A stretch of 64,000 nt of DNA from Amphirosellinia nigrospora (Eukaryota; Ascomycota; Sordariomycetes; Xylariales; Xylariaceae), in the NCBI GenBank assembly GCA_004123355.1, contig SCHM01000003.1, positions 3,243,058 through 3,307,057 on the forward strand, in the 5' to 3' direction. Shown here piece by piece: positions 61,914 through 64,000 of the stretch (positions are counted from its first letter, which is position 1; every line of letters begins with the position of its first letter). A program made the translations under genes and the position numbers. The notes under the pieces were generated by a model. The model ran no database searches, had not been told where the DNA came from, and saw only the letters and a list, made by a program, of their open reading frames with translations.

Positions 61914-62426
61914 CTAGTTGTCTGCCGGGTACGTCGGTGGCATGGCCTCAAACGGCTTAGCATTGTCAATGGCGCCGATCCAATCGGCCCTGTCTTTGCA
62001 GTAAAATTCGATCTCGGGCTTGAAGGTGGCCTTGTCGCCGTCGATGATGCCGACGGGCACAACGACGACGCCGAGTCGGTCTGCGCTCTGAACCTTAAGT
62101 GGACTGCCGCACTTTCCACAGAAGGACCGCTGAAGAACCCCGCCTGAGTCTGGGGTGGTGTCATCGAACGTCTTCAGCGCAGATGGTTCGGACTCTGTGT
62201 ACGTTGCTGTTGTTGTCCATATTAGCTTACATAATTGTTGTTTTTGGATGAGTATGAGAGAGGGGGGCGTGCTACGTACGTCAGTTTTGTAGACGGCGAC
62301 CGAAGCGAAGGCTGCGCCGGTGAACTTCTGGCATGAAGAACAGTGGCATGTGTTCTTCATAATTGGGTCGCCATGTATCTGAAGCTTAACGCCACCACAT
62401 AGACAGGAGGCAATTCTCTCGGACAT
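61914..62426 (-). CDS. GFA-family (CENP-V/GFA) zinc-binding protein
   Basis: This is a small protein of the glutathione-dependent formaldehyde-activating enzyme (GFA/CENP-V) superfamily, 152 residues after removal of a 54-base intron (62226-62279). Zinc ligands are visible as SCLCGGVKL (Cys-x-Cys), NTCHCSSCQKFTGAAF (Cys-x-Cys-x-x-Cys) and SFCGKCGSPL. The GAAFASVAVY segment and the C-terminal VVPVGIIDGDKATFKPEIEF fit the fold. The intron can be read through in frame, so a longer unspliced 170-residue version is open, but the spliced form fits the family better. The acceptor could also be the CAG 14 bases downstream of the chosen AAG, at the cost of frame. There is no frame break. Most fungal members have no known substrate; the glutathione and formaldehyde role is only known for some bacterial ones. 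Confidence 0.87.
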   Translation of the reverse strand: MSERIASCLCGGVKLQIHGDPIMKNTCHCSSCQKFTGAAFASVAVYKTDVRSTPPSLILIQKQQLCKLIWTTTATYTESEPSALKTFDDTTPDSGGVLQRSFCGKCGSPLKVQSADRLGVVVVPVGIIDGDKATFKPEIEFYCKDRADWIGAIDNAKPFEAMPPTYPADN

Positions 62427-63421
62427 TGGTGGCGATGGATGGCAAAGAGGCGATAGCAGCGAAGCTTACTTTTCATAAATTAAGTAAGGTACATGTAGGT
62501 TTCTATTGTTGTCGTTGTTTCGCCTAGACAATGGAACTTTCAAGATATTTTACCTGAAGTCTAAGAGTGTTTGTAATCTGTCTATCCTGCACCCGATAAA
62601 TACCCCCATTTTATATCTTCTATACCCGCGCCCTACAATGAACATGGCTCGTATACTCAAGAAGAATCAAGAATAGAGGGAAAACTACGTGGCCGATTAG
62701 TTCCCGGTAGATCTGCGTGTGGATCCATATAACGAGTCAGGTGCGTCGGACGAACGCTTCGTCGACTCGGTGTATCGCACAAACTCCATGATATGATAGA
62801 TATCCTGCTACTATGAGTGTATAGCATACGCACAAGAAATTCCAACTTATGCGTAGATCGAGGCACACACAGCCCATAATAATTCCAATACACTAAATGG
62901 ATACTTTTCTTGATACGAATGGAGACTCGCGCATGAATTAGATAAATAGTACCTTTAAAACTATTGCAGTGCCCACTCCAATCCATAATTCCACCTCAAC
63001 ATAGCTAGCTAATAGGAATCCAATATTGTGAACATTCACGAGGCAGCAGCATGTTATATACGTATCACTATCGATTTGCTGTGAAGTATTAAAGACTACG
63101 CGATTCCGAGTTCGGCTACCTATCTACCAAGGACATCTGACAGATTAGACTTACAAAACGTGCCCACCCTTCCAAACCATCAATGGCCATGTGAATGATG
63201 CCTTATGAGTCCTAGCTGAAGAAGTTGGGGTTATCTTACAAACAAATCATCCACAAGTGTGTCTTTTCCTTCAACTGCGATTGAGTTGTATGCGATGATA
63301 TATCGAACAAGTGCCGGAAACCGGTGAAGAGATCGAACTCAGGTGGAACAGCGACAGCAAGCTTTTGCGAGCTTCATCGAGAAGTGACATCGCCTATTCT
63401 TATTCGAGTTAGAGGAATGTT
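62427..63421. other. Intergenic region, no supported gene
   Basis: This is the promoter of the GFA gene and the 3' flank of the AT-hook gene. It is AT-rich with short frames only. Confidence 0.5.
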
Positions 63422-64000
63422 CTAGGCGCTAGGCTCATTCAATACTGGCGACTGATCTCGAGTTCCCTTGCCAGCTACAGAGATGAAGGAGGCAAGACGA
63501 GCGAACAAGCTGGTCGTCTTTGGTTTCTCAATGAAATCGTTCTCTGCGGAAGAACTAACCATGCTACCACTCGAATCAGCTCCGGTGGAGTTTTCGTCGT
63601 CCTCCTCCTCGTAAGTGCCGTCCATACCCTGGGCACGTCGAGACCCAGAGCGTGTCAGTGCATGCCACTCCAGATCGCCTGAGACGGCCTTTCCAGCATC
63701 AAATTTACCCTTCTTAGCTTTCTTTAGAAGGGGCTGCTCGTCTTCAGAGTCGTCATGGTATTTGTATGTGCTGTCTGGCTTATTGTTTCCGCGTTTTCGC
63801 TTCGCCTTGCCCCCCTTCTTATTTCTGCTTCCCTTAGGACGTCCACGACTGCTACTTGGCGCTTGGCCAGCAAAAACTCTGATTCCATTGCTGCGATTGT
63901 AGGTTTGAGAGTCGATTTCCTATGAATAGGGAATCCGTCGCAGCAGGCAGTACTCCCATCTGAGTTGTGACTTCGAAAACTGTACGTCTCCTTCTCCTTC
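63422..64000 (-). CDS. AT-hook protein, C-terminal part, leaves right edge
   Basis: This is the 3' end of a minus-strand gene whose 5' part lies beyond the window. The last exon (63422-63919) encodes about 165 residues. It starts EIDSQTYNRSNGIRVFAGQ, then an AT-hook SSRGRPKGSRNKKGGKAKRK, then DDSEDEQPLLKKAKKGKF, LEWHALTRSGSRRAQGMDG, an acidic-Ser stretch and FARLASFISV before the stop. The RGRPKGS core is a minor-groove DNA-binding AT-hook, and the flanking Lys/Arg clusters look like a nuclear localisation signal, so a chromatin role is likely. Upstream of 63919 a CATAG acceptor fits an intron (about 63920-63985, weak GTACAG donor) leading to GEGD-coding DNA at the edge. Without the N-terminus I cannot name the protein. 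Confidence 0.65.

Overview
This is a nuclear-genome window from a filamentous ascomycete (Pezizomycotina, most likely Sordariomycetes). Introns are short (about 50-250 bases) with GTRNGT donors and CTAAC/CTGAC-type branch sites. The gene set is typical for the group: a two-PH-domain Caf120/Skg3-like protein, COP9 subunit 4, Jac1, Dus4, Prp4, Atp14, a P-TEFb-type cyclin, Psk1-like and Sch9/Sck1-like AGC kinases, a DOMON-cytochrome b561 redox protein and two F-box proteins. All are called from translated motifs and remembered family signatures, because no database search was possible.

Layout. The left edge holds the 5' part of a PP2C-type phosphatase gene on the minus strand (1-770). A 3-kb gap separates it from the divergent Caf120-like gene (3831-8151, +). 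An SGNH hydrolase (9216-10366, +) converges on csn4 (10676-11938, -), followed by jac1 (12470-13125, -), an F-box gene (13940-16171, -), a SNF2-type helicase (18929-22415, -), a fungal-specific coiled-coil protein (23203-25877, -) and a pyridoxal-reductase-like aldo-keto reductase (27986-29161, -), which is divergent from dus4 (30500-31826, +). Then come a Psk1-like kinase (35297-36817, +), DOMON-b561 (40107-41709, +), prp4 (42548-44176, +), a cyclin (45310-46589, +), atp14 (47588-48324, +), a second F-box gene (49021-50775, +), the sck1-like kinase (53118-55879, -), a 6-kb stretch with no gene I can support, a GFA-family protein (61914-62426, -) and the 3' part of an AT-hook gene leaving the right edge (63422-64000, -). 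I see no operon-like or biosynthetic-cluster logic; these are independent housekeeping and signalling genes.

The dominant unexplained signal is not a gene. At least 30 single-base frame breaks lie inside otherwise well-conserved coding sequence. Most can be explained by loss of one G or C from a short G or C run. They are dense in the phosphatase, the first F-box gene and prp4, and absent from csn4, psk1, atp14 and the GFA gene. Because essential genes such as prp4 are hit and no convincing in-frame nonsense codon accompanies the breaks, I read them mainly as assembly or sequencing indels, not pseudogenes. Any automatic annotation of this contig will split these genes. Gene boundaries below therefore describe whole loci, with the break points given in the evidence.

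The intergenic DNA carries a dispersed palindromic TACCTAGGTA/GGTACC motif and three separate CCTGTG hexamer arrays. I found no CRISPR array, rRNA gene, convincing tRNA or recognisable transposon, and I did not find a clear previously undescribed system.
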